Assembly (NCBI RefSeq): GCF_900111315.1
Contig: NZ_FOGU01000002.1
Location: 124,001-188,000, forward strand
Direction of reading: 5' to 3'
From: Tranquillimonas rosea
GTDB lineage: Bacteria > Pseudomonadota > Alphaproteobacteria > Rhodobacterales > Rhodobacteraceae
DNA: 64,000 nucleotides
Positions 63,617-64,000 of this stretch are shown here, one piece after another; position 1 is the stretch's first letter; each line of letters starts with the position of its first letter. The translations under genes were made by a program, and so were the position numbers. The notes under the pieces are model-generated. The model saw nothing but the letters and a program-made list of their open reading frames with translations. It did no database searches and was not told where the DNA came from.

Positions 63617-63703
63617 TCCGTTGGGGTGCCCGTTCGCGCGGGCTGAGAGGCCGCATGCCAACCCATCGAACCTGATCCGGACCATGCCGGCGTAGGGAAC
63701 GGA
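63617..63703 (+). ncRNA. TPP riboswitch (THI element)
   Basis: Thiamine pyrophosphate aptamer in the thiD leader. P1 is TCCGTT (63617-63622) with AACGGA (63698-63703). The conserved core GGGGTGCC, GGCTGAGA, ACCCATCGAACCTGATC and GGCGTAGGGAA are all present in order. Downstream CTCCTC (63746-63751) can pair with GAGGAG (63772-63777), the thiD Shine-Dalgarno, so control is probably at translation. Confidence 0.96.
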
Positions 63704-63709
63704 AGAACG

Positions 63710-63766
63710 ATGTCAGGCGCCAAATCCGGCGCTTCGTGTCTCCCACTCCTCGCCCATGATCCGTGA
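63710..63766 (+). CDS. possible 18-codon leader peptide between riboswitch and thiD
   Basis: ATG at 63710, seven bases after P1, opens 18 codons ([18 protein letters not shown]) and stops 14 bases before thiD, in another frame. GGAAG before its ATG overlaps the P1 strand. May be chance; no family. Confidence 0.3.
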   Translation: MSGAKSGASCLPLLAHDP

Positions 63767-63780
63767 CGCGTGAGGAGAGT

Positions 63781-64000
63781 ATGGAGACACCGGCGAAGAT
63801 ACTCACCATTGCGGGCTCCGACAGCGGCGGGGGCGCCGGGATTCAGGCCGACATCAAGGCCGCCTCGGCGCTCGGCGTCTATGCGGCCAGCGCGATCACC
63901 GCGATTACCGCGCAGAACACGGTCGGCGTGCAGGCCGTGCAGGCGCTCGACCCCGATCTGGTCGCCGCGCAGATCCGCTCGGTGCTGGACGACATCGACA
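63781..64000 (+). CDS. thiD: hydroxymethylpyrimidine/phosphomethylpyrimidine kinase, N-terminal part
   Basis: Phosphorylates HMP and then HMP-phosphate for thiamine synthesis. The first 73 residues are in the window ([20 protein letters not shown] and onward); the gene runs past the edge. [22 protein letters not shown] is the ThiD start signature. GTGAGGAGAGT precedes the ATG. Placed under a TPP riboswitch, it should fall when thiamine pyrophosphate is high; further thi genes may follow outside. Confidence 0.95.
   Translation, partial: METPAKILTIAGSDSGGGAGIQADIKAASALGVYAASAITAITAQNTVGVQAVQALDPDLVAAQIRSVLDDID

Noticed and set aside
60421-63675. 1084-residue open frame antisense to the mnhA/B gene
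   Set aside because: Composition is dominated by Arg, His, Gln and Asp, typical for the reverse of a membrane protein gene in GC-rich DNA; the opposite strand has a firm antiporter match.

Overview
The window is a strongly GC-rich stretch of bacterial chromosome, almost fully coding. Gene content points to an alphaproteobacterium of the Rhodobacterales (Roseobacter/Rhodobacter type). Markers are a 318-residue malyl-CoA/beta-methylmalyl-CoA lyase of the Rhodobacter kind, COQ9, a TrcR/DUF1013 regulator, TIGR02302/DUF4175, DUF1244 and DUF1285 proteins, rpmI-rplT without infC, a PhaAB-type fused Mrp antiporter subunit, and a long-chain polyprenyl diphosphate synthase of the ubiquinone-10 kind. 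I see no rRNA, tRNA, CRISPR array, prophage, insertion sequence or integrase. The genus cannot be fixed from this sequence.

Layout. 0.2-6.8 kb: ETF-ubiquinone oxidoreductase, a TPR protein overlapping ispE, polyprenyl diphosphate synthase, DUF2007, a tRNA-type methyltransferase, DUF465. 6.8-9.8 kb (minus): EAL phosphodiesterase, acetyl-CoA acetyltransferase, patatin. 9.9-12.6 kb: tag, DUF2252, tlpA-like thioredoxin. 12.6-18.6 kb: argH, a 52-residue LptM-like lipoprotein, DUF2834, lysA, DUF4175. 18.6-22 kb: zinc-ribbon membrane protein divergent from ftsE-ftsX-plsC. 22-28 kb: accA, an AraC/GyrI regulator, mcl1, then dgcN-dgcA-dat. 28-35 kb: DUF1244, pyk, rpmI-rplT with a strong terminator, pheS-pheT, YtoQ. 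35-42 kb: MFS/LysR pair, GST, mscL, rpsU, coq9, two quinone oxidoreductases. 42-45.9 kb: DUF2189, RNase T2, trcR, an anchored orphan, DUF1285. 46-52.8 kb: moxR-DUF58-DUF4159-amidotransferase-like operon. 52.8-57.2 kb: arylesterase divergent from a YbbA/YbbP-type ABC exporter, and an XRE regulator. 57.5-63.4 kb (minus): complete Mrp/Pha Na+(K+)/H+ antiporter operon. 63.6 kb to the end: TPP riboswitch and the start of thiD.

How the genes fit together. Most are housekeeping: translation (pheST, L20, L35, S21), arginine and lysine synthesis, isoprenoid/ubiquinone metabolism (ispE, polyprenyl synthase, COQ9, ETF-QO), division (ftsEX) and lipid synthesis (accA, plsC). The two most system-like blocks are (i) dgcN-dgcA-dat, which should carry D-amino acids through D-glutamate and N-acetyl-D-glutamate to N-acetyl-L-glutamate, divergent from mcl1 with a 15-bp palindrome between them; and (ii) the four-gene MoxR/DUF58/DUF4159 membrane cluster, conserved but functionally undefined. 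Convergent genes are packed very tightly; two convergent pairs share one CTAG as both stop codons.
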